A stretch of 64,000 nucleotides of DNA from Atherix ibis (taxonomy: Eukaryota > Arthropoda > Insecta > Diptera > Athericidae). The notes under the pieces are model-generated. The model made no database searches, had not been told where the DNA came from, and saw only the letters and a program-made list of their open reading frames with translations. The stretch's first letter is position 1, and every line of letters starts with the position of its first letter. Position numbers and translations under genes: made by a program. The DNA is taken from NCBI GenBank assembly GCA_958298945.1, contig OY282608.1, positions 17,833,933 to 17,897,932 of the forward strand, written 5' to 3'. This document shows positions 25,558-40,241 of the stretch, in pieces.

Positions 25558-28500
25558 GTGAACAAGCCAACAAACCAACAAACCAACAAAGCAACAAGCA
25601 AACAAGCAAACAAACCAACAAACCAACAAGCCAACAAACCAACAAACCAACAAGCCAACAAGCCAACAAACCAAAAAACCAACAAACCAACAAACCAACA
25701 AGCCAACAAGCCAAAAAACCAACAAACCAACAAGCCCACAAACCAGCAAACTAACAAACTAAGTAACCAGCAAACCAACAAACCAACAAGCCAACAAACC
25801 AACAAACCAAAAAACCAACAAACCAACAAACCAACAAACCAACAAAATAACAAGCCAACAAGCCAACAAACCAACAAACCAAGCAGCCAACAAACCAATA
25901 AGCCAACAAACCAACAAACCAAGTAACCAAAAAGCCAACAAACTAACAAACCAACAAGCCAACAAGCCAACAAACCAACAAACCAACAAAGCAACAAGCC
26001 AACAAGCCAACAAACCAACAAACCAACAAGCCAACAAACCAACAAACCAACAAACCAACAAGCCAACAAACCAACAAACAAATAAACCAACAAACCAACA
26101 AACCAACAAACCAACAAACCAACAAACCAAAAAACCAACAAAACAACAAACCAACAAGCCAACAAGCCAACAAACCAACAAACCAACAAGCCAACAAGCC
26201 AACAAACCAACAAACCAACAAGCCAACAAATCAACAAACCAACAAACCAACAAGCCAACAAACCAACAAACAAATAAACCAACAAACCAAAAAACCAACA
26301 AACCAACAAACCAACAAACCAACAATACAACAAACCAACAAACCAACAAGCTAACAAGCCAACAAACCAACAAACCAACAAACGAACAAACCAACAAACC
26401 AACAAACCAACAAGCGAACAAACCAACAAACCAACAAACCAACAAGCCAACAAACCAACAAGCAAACAAACCAACAAACCAACAAACCAAGTAACCAAAA
26501 AGCCAACAAACTAACAACCCAACAAGCCAACAAGCCAACAAACCAACAAACTAACAAAGCAACAAGCCAAGAAGCCAACAAACCAACAAATAGAACAGGC
26601 CAACAAACCAACAAACCAACAAGCCAACAAGCCAATAAGCCAACAAGCCAACAAGCCAACAAACCTACAAGCCAACAAGCCAACAAGCCAACAAACCAAC
26701 AAGCCAACAAGCCAACAAACCAACAAGCCAACAAGCCAACAAACCAACAAACCAACAAACCAACAAGCCAACAAACCAATAAACCAAAAAACCAACAAAC
26801 CAAGTAACCAAAAAGCCAACAAACTAACAAACCAACAAGCCAACAAACCAACAAATCAAAAAGCCAACAAGCCAGCAAACCAACAAAACAACAAGCCAAC
26901 AAACCAACAATCCAACAAACCAAAAAACCAACAGACCAACAAGCCAACAAACCAACAAACCAACAAACCATGTAACCAAAAAGCCAACAAACTAACAAAC
27001 CAATAAGCCAACAAGCCAACAAACCAACAAACCAACAGAGCAACAAGCCAACAAGCCAACAAACCAACGAACCAACGAACCAACAAGCTAACAAACCAAC
27101 AAACCAACAAGCCAACAAGCCAACAAACCAACAAACCAACAAACCAACAAGCCAACAAACCAACAAACCAACAAGCCAACAAACCAACAAACCAACAAAC
27201 CAACAAACAAACAAGCCAACAAGCCAACAAACCAACAAACCAACAAGCCAACAAACCAACAAACCAACAAACCAACAAGCCAACAAACCAACAAGCCAAC
27301 AAACCAACAAATCAAGTAACCAAAAAGTCAACAAACTAACAAACCAACAAGTGAACAAGCCAACAAACCAACAAACCAACAAGCCAAAAAACCAACAAAC
27401 CAACAAGCCCACAAACCAGCAAACTAACAAACTAAGTAACCAACAAGCCAACAAACCAACAAACCAACAAGTTAACAAGCCAACAAACCAACAAACCAAC
27501 AAACCAACAAACCAAACAAACCAACAAACCAAAAAACCAACAAACCAACAAACCAACAAACCAACAGACCAACAAACCAACAAGCCAACAAGCCAACAAA
27601 CCAACAAACCAAGCAGCCAACAAACCAATAAGCCAACAAACCAACAAACCAAGTAACCAAAAAGCCAACAAACTAACAAACCAACAAGCCAACAAGCCAA
27701 CAAACCAACAAACCAACAAAGCAATAAGCCAACAAGCCAAGAAACCAACAAACCAACAAGCCAACAAACCAACAAACCAACAAACCAGCAAACCAACAAA
27801 CCAACAAACCAACAAACCAACAAGCCAACAAGCCAACAAACCAACAAACCAACAAACCAAAAAACCAACAAACCAACGAACAAACAAACCAACAAACCAA
27901 CAAACCAACAAGCCAACAAGCCAACAAACCAACAAACTAACAAACCAACAAGCCAACAAACCAAGAAACCAACAAGCCAACAAGCCAACAAACCAACAAA
28001 CCAACAAACCAACAAACCAACTAGCCAACAAACCAACAAACCAACAAGCCAACAAGCCAACAAACCAACAAACCAACAACCCAACAAACCAACAAGCCAA
28101 CAAACCAACAAACCAACAAACCAAGTAACCAAAAAGCCAACAAACTAACAAACCAACAAGCCAACAAACTAACAAACCAACAAAGCAACAAGCCAACAAG
28201 CCAACAAACCAACAAACCAACAAGCCAACAAACCAACAAACCAACAAACCAACAAGCCAACAAACCAACAAACAAATAAACCAACAAACGAACAAACCAA
28301 CAAACCAACAAACCAACAAACCAACAAACCAAAAAACCAACAAACCAACAAACCAACAAGCCAACAAGCCAACAAACCAACAAACCAACAAGCCAACAAG
28401 CCAACAAGCCAACAAACCAACAAACCAACAAGCCAACAAACCAACAAACCAACAAACCAACAAACCAACAAGCCAACAAACCAACAAACAAATAAACCAA

Positions 28501-29119
28501 CAAACCAAAACACCAACAAACCAACAAACCAACAAACCAACAAACCAGCAAACCAACAAACCAACAAACCAACAAGCCAACAAGCCAACAAACTAACAAA
28601 CCAACAAACCAACAAGACAACAAACCAACAAGCCAACAAACCAACAAACCAACAAACCAAGTAACCAAAAAGCCAACAAACTAACAAACCAACAAGCCAA
28701 CAAGCCAACAAACCAACAAACCAACAAAGCAACAAGGCAACAAGCCAACAAACCAACAAACCAACAAGCCAACAAACCAACAAACCAACAAGCTAACAAG
28801 CCAACAAACCAACAAGCCAACAAGCCAACAAACCAACAAACCAATAAACCAACAAACCAACAAAGCAACAGACCAACAAACCAACAAGCCAACAAACCAA
28901 CAAACAAATAAACCAACAAACCAACAAGCCAACAAACCAACAAAGCAACAAGCCAACAAGCCAACAAACCAACGAACCAACGAACCAACAAGCTAACAAA
29001 CCAACAAGCCAACAAACCAACAAACCAACAAACCAACAAGCCAACAATCCAACAAGCCAACAAACCAACAAACCAACAAATCAAGGAACCAAAAAGTCAA
29101 CAAACTAACAAACCAACAA
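25558..29119. repeat. HOR-D copy 2 (3,562 bp)
   Basis: K (25,558), E (25,881), M, T (26,591), K (27,351), 9-base slip (about 27,513), E (27,611), L (about 28,507), D (28,971), next K (29,120). The halves are 1,793 and 1,769 bp. Second-half M-to-E text is 3,570 bp after copy 1 and 11,122 bp before copy 3. Near 29,084 the usual TCAAGTAACC reads TCAAGGAACC. Confidence 0.9.
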
Positions 29120-31199
29120 GTGAACAAGCCAACAAACCAACAAACCAACAAAGCAACAAGCAAACAAGCAAACAAACCAACAAACCAACAAGCCAACAAA
29201 CCAACAAACCAACAAGCCAACAAGCCAACAAACCAAAAAACCAACAAACCAACAAACCAACAAGCCAACAAGCCAAAAAACCAACAAACCAACAAGCCCA
29301 CAAACCAGCAAACTAACAAACTAAGTAACCAGCAAACCAACAAACCAACAAGCCAACAAACCAACAAACCAAAAAACCAACAAACCAACAAACCAACAAA
29401 CCAACAAACCAACAAACCAACAAGCCAACAAGCCAACAAACCAACAAACCAAGCAGCGAACAAACCAATAAGCCAACAAACCAACAAACCAAGTAACCAA
29501 AAAGCCAACAAACTAACAAACCAACAAGCCAACAAGCCAACAAACCAACAAACCAACAAAGCAACAAGCCAACAAGCCAAGAAACCAACAAACCAACAAG
29601 CCAACAAACCAACAAACCAACAAACCAGCAAACCAACAAACCAACAAACCAACAAACCAACAAGCCAACAAGCCAACAAACCAACAAACCAACAAACCAG
29701 CAAACCAACTAGCCAACAAACCAACAAACCAACAAGCCAACAAGCCAACAAACCAACAAACCAACAACCCAACAAACCAACAAGCCAACAAACTAACAAA
29801 CCAACAAGCCAACAAGCCAACAAACCAACAAACCAAGCAGCCAACAAACCAATAAGCCAACAAACCAACAAACCAAGTAACCAAAAAGCCAACAAACTAA
29901 CAAACCAACAAGCCAACAAGCCAACAAACCAACAAACCAACAAAGCAACAAGCCAACAAGCCAAGAAACCAACAAACCAACAAGCCAACAAACCAACAAA
30001 CCAACAAACCAACAAACCAGCAAACCAACAAACCAACAAACCAACAAACCAACAAGCCAACAAGCCAACAAACCAACAAACCAACAAACCAAAAAACCAA
30101 CAAACCAACGAACAAACAAACCAACAAACCAACAAACCAACAAGCCAACAAGCCAACAAACCAACAAACTAACAAACCAACAAGCCAACAAACCAACAAA
30201 CCAACAAGCCAACAAGCCAACAAACCAACAAACCAACAAACCAACAAACTAACTAGCCAACAAACCAACAAACCAACAAGCCAACAAGCCAACAAACCAA
30301 CAAACCAACAAACCAACAAACCAACAAACCAACAAGCCAACAAACCAACAAACAAATAAACCAACAAACGAACAAACCAACAAACCAACAAACCAACAAA
30401 CCAACAAACCAAAAAACCAACAAACCAACAAACCAACAAGCCAACAAGCCAACAAACCAACAAACAAACAAGCCAACAAGCCAACAAGCCAACAAACCAA
30501 CAAACCAACAAGCCAACAAACCAACAAACCAACAAACCAACAAACCAACAAGCCAACAAACCAACAAACAAATAAACCAACAAACCAAAACACCAACAAA
30601 CCAACAAACCAACAAACCAACAAACCAGCAAACCAACAAACCAACAAACCAACAAGCCAACAAGCCAACAAACCAACAAACCAACAAACCAACAAGACAA
30701 CAAACCAACAAGCCAACAAACCAACAAACCAACAAACCAAGTAACCAAAAAGCCAACAAACTAACAAACCAACAAGCCAACAAGCCAACAAACCAACAAA
30801 CCAACAAAGCAACAAGGCAACAAGCCAACAAACCAACAAACCAACAAGCCAACAAACCAACAAACCAACAAGCTAACAAGCCAACAAACCAACAAGCCAA
30901 CAAGCCAACAAACCAACAAACCAATAAACCAACAAACCAACAAAGCAACAGACCAACAAACCAACAAGCCAACAAACCAACAAACAAATAAACCAACAAA
31001 CCAACAAGCCAACAAACCAACAAAGCAACAAGCCAACAAGCCAACAAACCAACGAACCAACGAACCAACAAGCTAACAAACCAACAAGCCAACAAACCAA
31101 CAAACCAACAAACCAACAAGCCAACAATCCAACAAGCCAACAAACCGACAAACCAACAAATCAAGTAACCAAAAAGTCAACAAACTAACAAACCAACAA
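29120..31199. repeat. K-bounded unit, 2,080 bp (260 octamers)
   Basis: K (29,120), E as AAGCAGCG (29,451), E (29,835), L (about 30,587), D (about 31,050), K (31,200). There is no T landmark, so this is a T-less relative of HOR-D. The part 29,897-30,748 reappears at 35,313-36,164; the 283-residue readings of the two on the - strand look identical to me. Confidence 0.88.
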
Positions 31200-32591
31200 G
31201 TGAACAAGCCAACAAACCAACAAACCAACAAAGCAACAAGCAAACAAGCAAACAAACCAACAAACCAACAAGCCAACAAGCCAACAAACCAACAAACCAA
31301 CAACCCAACAAACCAACAAGCCAACAAACCAACAAACCAACAAACCAAGTAACCAAAAAGCCAACAAACTAACAAACCAACAAACCAACAAACCAACAAA
31401 CCAACAAACCAGCAAACCAACAAACCAACAAACCAACAAACCAACAAGCCAACAAGCCAACAAACCAACAAACCAACAAACCAAAAAACCAACAAACCAA
31501 CGAACAAACAAACCAACAAACCAACAAACCAACAAGCCAACAAGCCAACAAACCAACAAACTAACAAACCAACAAGCCAACAAACCAACAAACCAACAAG
31601 CCAACAAGCCAACAAACCAACAAACCAACAAACCAACAAACTAACTAGCCAACAAACCAACAAACCAACAAGCCAACAAGCCAACAAACCAACAAACCAA
31701 CAAACCAACAAACCAACAAACCAACAAGCCAACAAACCAACAAACAAATAAACCAACAAACGAACAAACCAACAAACCAACAAACCAACAAACCAACAAA
31801 CCAAAAAACCAACAAACCAACAAACCAACAAGCCAACAAGCCAACAAACCAACAAACAAACAAGCCAACAAGCCAACAAGCCAACAAACCAACAAACCAA
31901 CAAGCCAACAAACCAACAAACCAACAAACCAACAAACCAACAAGCCAACAAACCAACAAACAAATAAACCAACAAACCAAAACACCAACAAACCAACAAA
32001 CCAACAAACCAACAAACCAGCAAACCAACAAACCAACAAACCAACAAGCCAACAAGCCAACAAACCAACAAACCAACAAACCAACAAGACAACAAACCAA
32101 CAAGCCAACAAACCAACAAACCAACAAACCAAGTAACCAAAAAGCCAACAAACTAACAAACCAACAAGCCAACAAGCCAACAAACCAACAAACCAACAAA
32201 GCAACAAGGCAACAAGCCAACAAACCAACAAACCAACAAGCCAACAAACCAACAAACCAACAAGCTAACAAGCCAACAAACCAACAAGCCAACAAGCCAA
32301 CAAACCAACAAACCAATAAACCAACAAACCAACAAAGCAACAGACCAACAAACCAACAAGCCAACAAACCAACAAACAAATAAACCAACAAACCAACAAG
32401 CCAACAAACCAACAAAGCAACAAGCCAACAAGCCAACAAACCAACGAACCAACGAACCAACAAGCTAACAAACCAACAAGCCAACAAACCAACAAACCAA
32501 CAAACCAACAAGCCAACAATCCAACAAGCCAACAAACCGACAAACCAACAAATCAAGTAACCAAAAAGTCAACAAACTAACAAACCAACAA
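31200..32591. repeat. K-bounded unit, 1,392 bp (174 octamers)
   Basis: K (31,200), no E, L (about 31,978), D (about 32,444), K (32,592). It behaves as the preceding unit with about 690 bp around the E landmarks removed; spacing to that unit is a constant 1,392 bp from about 30,249 to 31,164. Confidence 0.88.
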
Positions 32592-33351
32592 GTGAACAAG
32601 CCAACAAACCAACAAACCAACAAAGCAACAAGCAAACAAGCAAACAAACCAACAAACCAACAAGCCAACAAGCCAACAAACCAACAAACCAACAACCCAA
32701 CAAACCAACAAGCCAACAAACCAACAAACCAACAAACCAAGTAACCAAAAAGCCAACAAACTAACAAACCAACAAGCCAACAAACTAACAAACCAACAAA
32801 GCAACAAGCCAACAAGCCAACAAACCAACAAACCAACAAGCCAACAAACCAACAAACCAACAAACCAACAAGCCAACAAACCAACAAACAAATAAACCAA
32901 CAAACGAACAAACCAACAAACCAACAAACCAACAAACCAACAAACCAAAAAACCAACAAACCAACAAACCAACAAGCCAACAAGCCAACAAACCAACAAG
33001 CCAACAAACCAACAAACCAACAAGCTAACAAGCCAACAAACCAACAAGCCAACAAGCCAACAAACCAACAAACCAATAAACCAACAAACCAACAAAGCAA
33101 CAGACCAACAAACCAACAAGCCAACAAACCAACAAACAAATAAACCAACAAACCAACAAGCCAACAAACCAACAAAGCAACAAGCCAACAAGCCAACAAA
33201 CCAACGAACCAACGAACCAACAAGCTAACAAACCAACAAGCCAACAAACCAACAAACCAACAAACCAACAAGCCAACAATCCAACAAGCCAACAAACCGA
33301 CAAACCAACAAATCAAGTAACCAAAAAGTCAACAAACTAACAAACCAACAA
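32592..33351. repeat. K-bounded unit, 760 bp (95 octamers)
   Basis: K (32,592), M (about 32,742), D (about 33,204), K (33,352). Both E and L are missing. It is the shortest member of this series. Confidence 0.88.
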
Positions 33352-34455
33352 GTGAACAAGCCAACAAACCAACAAACCAACAAAGCAACAAGCAAACAAG
33401 CAAACAAACCAACAAACCAACAAGCCAACAAGCCAACAAACCAACAAACCAACAACCCAACAAACCAACAAGCCAACAAACCAACAAACCAACAAACCAA
33501 GTAACCAAAAAGCCAACAAACTAACAAACCAACAAGCCAACAAACTAACAAACCAACAAAGCAACAAGCCAACAAGCCAACAAACCAACAAACCAACAAG
33601 CCAACAAACCAACAAACCAACAAACCAACAAGCCAACAAACCAACAAACAAATAAACCAACAAACGAACAAACCAACAAACCAACAAACCAACAAACCAA
33701 CAAACCAAAAAACCAACAAACCAACAAACCAACAAGCCAACAAGCCAACAAACCAACAAACCAACAAGCTAACAAACCAACAAACCAACAAACCAACAAA
33801 CCAACAAGCCAACAAACCAACAAACAAATAAACCAACAAACCAAAACACCAACAAACCAACAAACCAACAAACCAACAAACCAGCAAACCAACAAACCAA
33901 CAAACCAACAAGCCAACAAGCCAACAAACTAACAAACCAACAAACCAACAAGACAACAAACCAACAAGCCAACAAACCAACAAACCAACAAACCAAGTAA
34001 CCAAAAAGCCAACAAACTAACAAACCAACAAGCCAACAAGCCAACAAACCAACAAACCAACAAAGCAACAAGGCAACAAGCCAACAAACCAACAAACCAA
34101 CAAGCCAACAAACCAACAAACCAACAAGCTAACAAGCCAACAAACCAACAAGCCAACAAGCCAACAAACCAACAAACCAATAAACCAACAAACCAACAAA
34201 GCAACAGACCAACAAACCAACAAGCCAACAAACCAACAAACAAATAAACCAACAAACCAACAAGCCAACAAACCAACAAAGCAACAAGCCAACAAGCCAA
34301 CAAACCAACGAACCAACGAACCAACAAGCTAACAAACCAACAAGCCAACAAACCAACAAACCAACAAACCAACAAGCCAACAATCCAACAAGCCAACAAA
34401 CCAACAAACCAACAAATCAAGTAACCAAAAAGTCAACAAACTAACAAACCAACAA
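33352..34455. repeat. K-bounded unit, 1,104 bp (138 octamers)
   Basis: K (33,352), M, L (about 33,843), D (about 34,308), K (34,456). The first ~400 bp repeat the previous 760-bp unit; the part after L repeats 28.5-29.1 kb of HOR-D copy 2, including CTAACAAACC before the CAAGACAAC unit. Confidence 0.87.
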
Positions 34456-36615
34456 GTGAACAAGCCAACAAACCAACAAACCAACAAAGCAACAAGCAAA
34501 CAAGCAAACAAACCAACAAACCAACAAGCCAACAAACCAACAAACCAACAAGCCAACAAGCCAACAAACCAAAAAACCAACAAACCAACAAACCAACAAG
34601 CCAACAAGCCAAAAAACCAACAAACCAACAAGCCCACAAACCAGCAAACTAACAAACTAAGTAACCAGCAAACCAACAAACCAACAAGCCAACAAACCAA
34701 CAAACCAAAAAACCAACAAACCAACAAACCAACAAACCAACAAACCAACAAACCAACAAGCCAACAAGCCAACAAACCAACAAACCAAGCAGCGAACAAA
34801 CCAATAAGCCAACAAACCAACAAACCAAGTAACCAAAAAGCCAACAAACTAACAAACCAACAAGCCAACAAGCCAACAAACCAACAAACCAACAAAGCAA
34901 CAAGCCAACAAGCCAAGAAACCAACAAACCAACAAGCCAACAAACCAACAAACCAACAAACCAGCAAACCAACAAACCAACAAACCAACAAACCAACAAG
35001 CCAACAAGCCAACAAACCAACAAACCAACAAACCAGCAAACCAACTAGCCAACAAACCAACAAACCAACAAGCCAACAAGCCAACAAACCAACAAACCAA
35101 CAACCCAACAAACCAACAAGCCAACAAACTAACAAACCAACAAACCAACAAGCCAACAAACCAACAAACCAAAAAACCAACAAACCAACAAACCAACAAA
35201 CCAACAAACCAACAAACCAACAAGCCAACAAGCCAACAAACCAACAAACCAAGCAGCCAACAAACCAATAAGCCAACAAACCAACAAACCAAGTAACCAA
35301 AAAGCCAACAAACTAACAAACCAACAAGCCAACAAGCCAACAAACCAACAAACCAACAAAGCAACAAGCCAACAAGCCAAGAAACCAACAAACCAACAAG
35401 CCAACAAACCAACAAACCAACAAACCAACAAACCAGCAAACCAACAAACCAACAAACCAACAAACCAACAAGCCAACAAGCCAACAAACCAACAAACCAA
35501 CAAACCAAAAAACCAACAAACCAACGAACAAACAAACCAACAAACCAACAAACCAACAAGCCAACAAGCCAACAAACCAACAAACTAACAAACCAACAAG
35601 CCAACAAACCAACAAACCAACAAGCCAACAAGCCAACAAACCAACAAACCAACAAACCAACAAACTAACTAGCCAACAAACCAACAAACCAACAAGCCAA
35701 CAAGCCAACAAACCAACAAACCAACAAACCAACAAACCAACAAACCAACAAGCCAACAAACCAACAAACAAATAAACCAACAAACGAACAAACCAACAAA
35801 CCAACAAACCAACAAACCAACAAACCAAAAAACCAACAAACCAACAAACCAACAAGCCAACAAGCCAACAAACCAACAAACAAACAAGCCAACAAGCCAA
35901 CAAGCCAACAAACCAACAAACCAACAAGCCAACAAACCAACAAACCAACAAACCAACAAACCAACAAGCCAACAAACCAACAAACAAATAAACCAACAAA
36001 CCAAAACACCAACAAACCAACAAACCAACAAACCAACAAACCAGCAAACCAACAAACCAACAAACCAACAAGCCAACAAGCCAACAAACCAACAAACCAA
36101 CAAACCAACAAGACAACAAACCAACAAGCCAACAAACCAACAAACCAACAAACCAAGTAACCAAAAAGCCAACAAACTAACAAACCAACAAGCCAACAAG
36201 CCAACAAACCAACAAACCAACAAAGCAACAAGGCAACAAGCCAACAAACCAACAAACCAACAAGCCAACAAACCAACAAACCAACAAGCTAACAAGCCAA
36301 CAAACCAACAAGCCAACAAGCCAACAAACCAACAAACCAATAAACCAACAAACCAACAAAGCAACAGACCAACAAACCAACAAGCCAACAAACCAACAAA
36401 CAAATAAACCAACAAACCAACAAGCCAACAAACCAACAAAGCAACAAGCCAACAAGCCAACAAACCAACGAACCAACGAACCAACAAGCTAACAAACCAA
36501 CAAGCCAACAAACCAACAAACCAACAAACCAACAAGCCAACAATCCAACAAGCCAACAAACCGACAAACCAACAAATCAAGTAACCAAAAAGTCAACAAA
36601 CTAACAAACCAACAA
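34456..36615. repeat. K-bounded unit, 2,160 bp (270 octamers)
   Basis: K (34,456), E as AAGCAGCG (34,787), E (35,251), L (about 36,003), D (about 36,467), K (36,616). It is the 2,080-bp unit with a net 10 extra octamers: spacing to 29,120-31,199 is 5,336 at the start and 5,416 from about 29.9 kb on. The insertion lies between about 35,130 and 35,220, where extra CCAACAAA units follow a CCAAAAAACC unit. Confidence 0.88.
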
Positions 36616-39600
36616 GTGAACAAGCCAACAAACCAACAAACCAACAAAGCAACAAGCAAACAAGCAAACAAACCAACAAACCAACAAGCCAACAAACCAA
36701 CAAACCAACAAACCAACAAGCCAACAAGCCAACAAACCAAAAAACCAACAAACCAACAAACCAACAAGCCAACAAGCCAAAAAACCAACAAACCAACAAG
36801 CTCACAAACCAGCAAACTAACAAACTAAGTAACCAGCAAACCAACAAACCAACAAGCCAACAAACCAACAAACCAAAAAACCAACAAACCAACAAACCAA
36901 CAAACCAACAAACCAACAAGCCAACAAGCCAACAAACCAACAAACCAAGCAGCCAACAAACCAATAAGCCAACAAACCAACAAACCAAGTAACCAAAAAG
37001 CCAACAAACTAACAAACCAACAAGCCAACAAGCCAACAAACCAACAAACCAACAAAGCAACAAGCCAACAAGCCAACAAACCAACAAACCAACAAGCCAA
37101 CAAACCAACAAACCAACAAACCAACAAGCCAACAAACCAACAAACAAATAAACCAACAAACCAACAAACCAACAAACCAACAAACCAACAAACCAAAAAA
37201 CCAACAAAACAACAAACCAACAAGCCAACAAGCCAACAAACCAACAAACCAACAAGCCAACAAGCCAACAAACCAACAAACCAACAAGCCAACAAATCAA
37301 CAAACCAACAAACCAACAAGCCAACAAACCAACAAACAAATAAACCAACAAACCAAAAAACCAACAAACCAACAAACCAACAAACCAACAATACAACAAA
37401 CCAACAAACCAACAAGCTAACAAGCCAACAAACCAACAAACCAACAAACGAACAAACCAACAAACCAACAAACCAACAAGCGAACAAACCAACAAACCAA
37501 CAAACCAACAAGCCAACAAACCAACAAGCAAACAAACCAACAAACCAACAAACCAAGTAACCAAAAAGCCAACAAACTAACAACCCAACAAGCCAACAAG
37601 CCAACAAACCAACAAACTAACAAAGCAACAAGCCAAGAAGCCAACAAACCAACAAATAGAACAGGCCAACAAACCAACAAACCAACAAGCCAACAAGCCA
37701 ATAAGCCAACAAGCCAACAAGCCAACAAACCTACAAGCCAACAAGCCAACAAGCCAACAAACCAACAAGCCAACAAGCCAACAAACCAACAAGCCAACAA
37801 GCCAACAAACCAACAAACCAACAAACCAACAAGCCAACAAACCAATAAACCAAAAAACCAACAAACCAAGTAACCAAAAAGCCAACAAACTAACAAACCA
37901 ACAAGCCAACAAACCAACAAATCAAAAAGCCAACAAGCCAGCAAACCAACAAAACAACAAGCCAACAAACCAACAATCCAACAAACCAAAAAACCAACAG
38001 ACCAACAAGCCAACAAACCAACAAACCAACAAACAATGTAACCAAAAAGCCAACAAACTAACAAACCAATAAGCCAACAAGCCAACAAACCAACAAACCA
38101 ACAGAGCAACAAGCCAACAAGCCAACAAACCAACGAACCAACAAGCTAACAAACCAACAAACCAACAAGCCAACAAGCCAACAAACCAACAAACCAACAA
38201 ACCAACAAGCCAACAAACCAACAAACCAACAAGCCAACAAACCAACAAACCAACAAACCAACAAACAAACAAGCCAACAAGCCAACAAACCAACAAACCA
38301 ACAAGCCAACAAACCAACAAACCAACAAACCAACAAGCCAACAAACCAACAAGCCAACAAACCAACAAATCAAGTAACCAAAAAGTCAACAAACTAACAA
38401 ACCAACAAGTGAACAAGCCAACAAACCAACAAACCAACAAAGCAACAAGCAAACAAGCCAACAAACCAACAAACCAACAAGCCAACAAACCAACAAACCA
38501 ACAAGCCAAAAAACCAACAAACCAACAAGCCCACAAACCAGCAAACTAACAAACTAAGTAACCAACAAGCCAACAAACCAACAAACCAACAAGTTAACAA
38601 GCCAACAAACCAACAAACCAACAAACCAACAAACCAAACAAACCAACAAACCAAAAAACCAACAAACCAACAAACCAACAAACCAACAGACCAACAAACC
38701 AACAAGCCAACAAGCCAACAAACCAACAAACCAAGCAGCCAACAAACCAATAAGCCAACAAACCAACAAACCAAGTAACCAAAAAGCCAACAAACTAACA
38801 AACCAACAAGCCAACAAGCCAACAAACCAACAAACCAACAAAGCAATAAGCCAACAAGCCAAGAAACCAACAAACCAACAAGCCAACAAACCAACAAACC
38901 AACAAACCAGCAAACCAACAAACCAACAAACCAACAAACCAACAAGCCAACAAGCCAACAAACCAACAAACCAACAAACCAAAAAACCAACAAACCAACG
39001 AACAAACAAACCAACAAACCAACAAACCAACAAGCCAACAAGCCAACAAACCAACAAACTAACAAACCAACAAGCCAACAAACCAACAAACCAACAAGCC
39101 AACAAGCCAACAAACCAACAAACCAACAAACCAACAAACCAACTAGCCAACAAACCAACAAACCAACAAGCCAACAAGCCAACAAACCAACAAACCAACA
39201 ACCCAACAAACCAACAAGCCAACAAACCAACAAACCAACAAACCAAGTAACCAAAAAGCCAACAAACTAACAAACCAACAAGCCAACAAACTAACAAACC
39301 AACAAAGCAACAAGCCAACAAGCCAACAAACCAACAAACCAACAAGCCAACAAACCAACAAACCAACAAACCAACAAGCCAACAAACCAACAAACAAATA
39401 AACCAACAAACGAACAAACCAACAAACCAACAAACCAACAAACCAACAAACCAAAAAACCAACAAACCAACAAACCAACAAGCCAACAAGCCAACAAACC
39501 AACAAACCAACAAGCCAACAAGCCAACAAGCCAACAAACCAACAAACCAACAAGCCAACAAACCAACAAACCAACAAACCAACAAACCAACAAGCCAACA

Positions 39601-40241
39601 AACCAACAAACAAATAAACCAACAAACCAAAACACCAACAAACCAACAAACCAACAAACCAACAAACCAGCAAACCAACAAACCAACAAACCAACAAGCC
39701 AACAAGCCAACAAACTAACAAACCAACAAACCAACAAGACAACAAACCAACAAGCCAACAAACCAACAAACCAACAAACCAAGTAACCAAAAAGCCAACA
39801 AACTAACAAACCAACAAGCCAACAAGCCAACAAACCAACAAACCAACAAAGCAACAAGGCAACAAGCCAACAAACCAACAAACCAACAAGCCAACAAACC
39901 AACAAACCAACAAGCTAACAAGCCAACAAACCAACAAGCCAACAAGCCAACAAACCAACAAACCAATAAACCAACAAACCAACAAAGCAACAGACCAACA
40001 AACCAACAAGCCAACAAACCAACAAACAAATAAACCAACAAACCAACAAGCCAACAAACCAACAAAGCAACAAGCCAACAAGCCAACAAACCAACGAACC
40101 AACGAACCAACAAGCTAACAAACCAACAAGCCAACAAACCAACAAACCAACAAACCAACAAGCCAACAATCCAACAAGCCAACAAACCAACAAACCAACA
40201 AATCAAGTAACCAAAAAGTCAACAAACTAACAAACCAACAA
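36616..40241. repeat. HOR-D copy 3 (3,626 bp)
   Basis: K (36,616), E (36,947), T (37,657), K (38,409), 9-base slip (about 38,634), E (about 38,733), L (about 39,629), D (about 40,093), next K (40,242). Halves of 1,793 and 1,833 bp. Its T region lies 11,066 bp after that of copy 2; its second half lies 14,692 bp after that of copy 1. It is thus separated from its sister copies by the 7.5-kb block of T-less units. Confidence 0.9.

Noticed and set aside
26351..28132. 593-codon open frame on the - strand
   Set aside because: Repeat translation spanning two halves of HOR-D; no start context or unique sequence.
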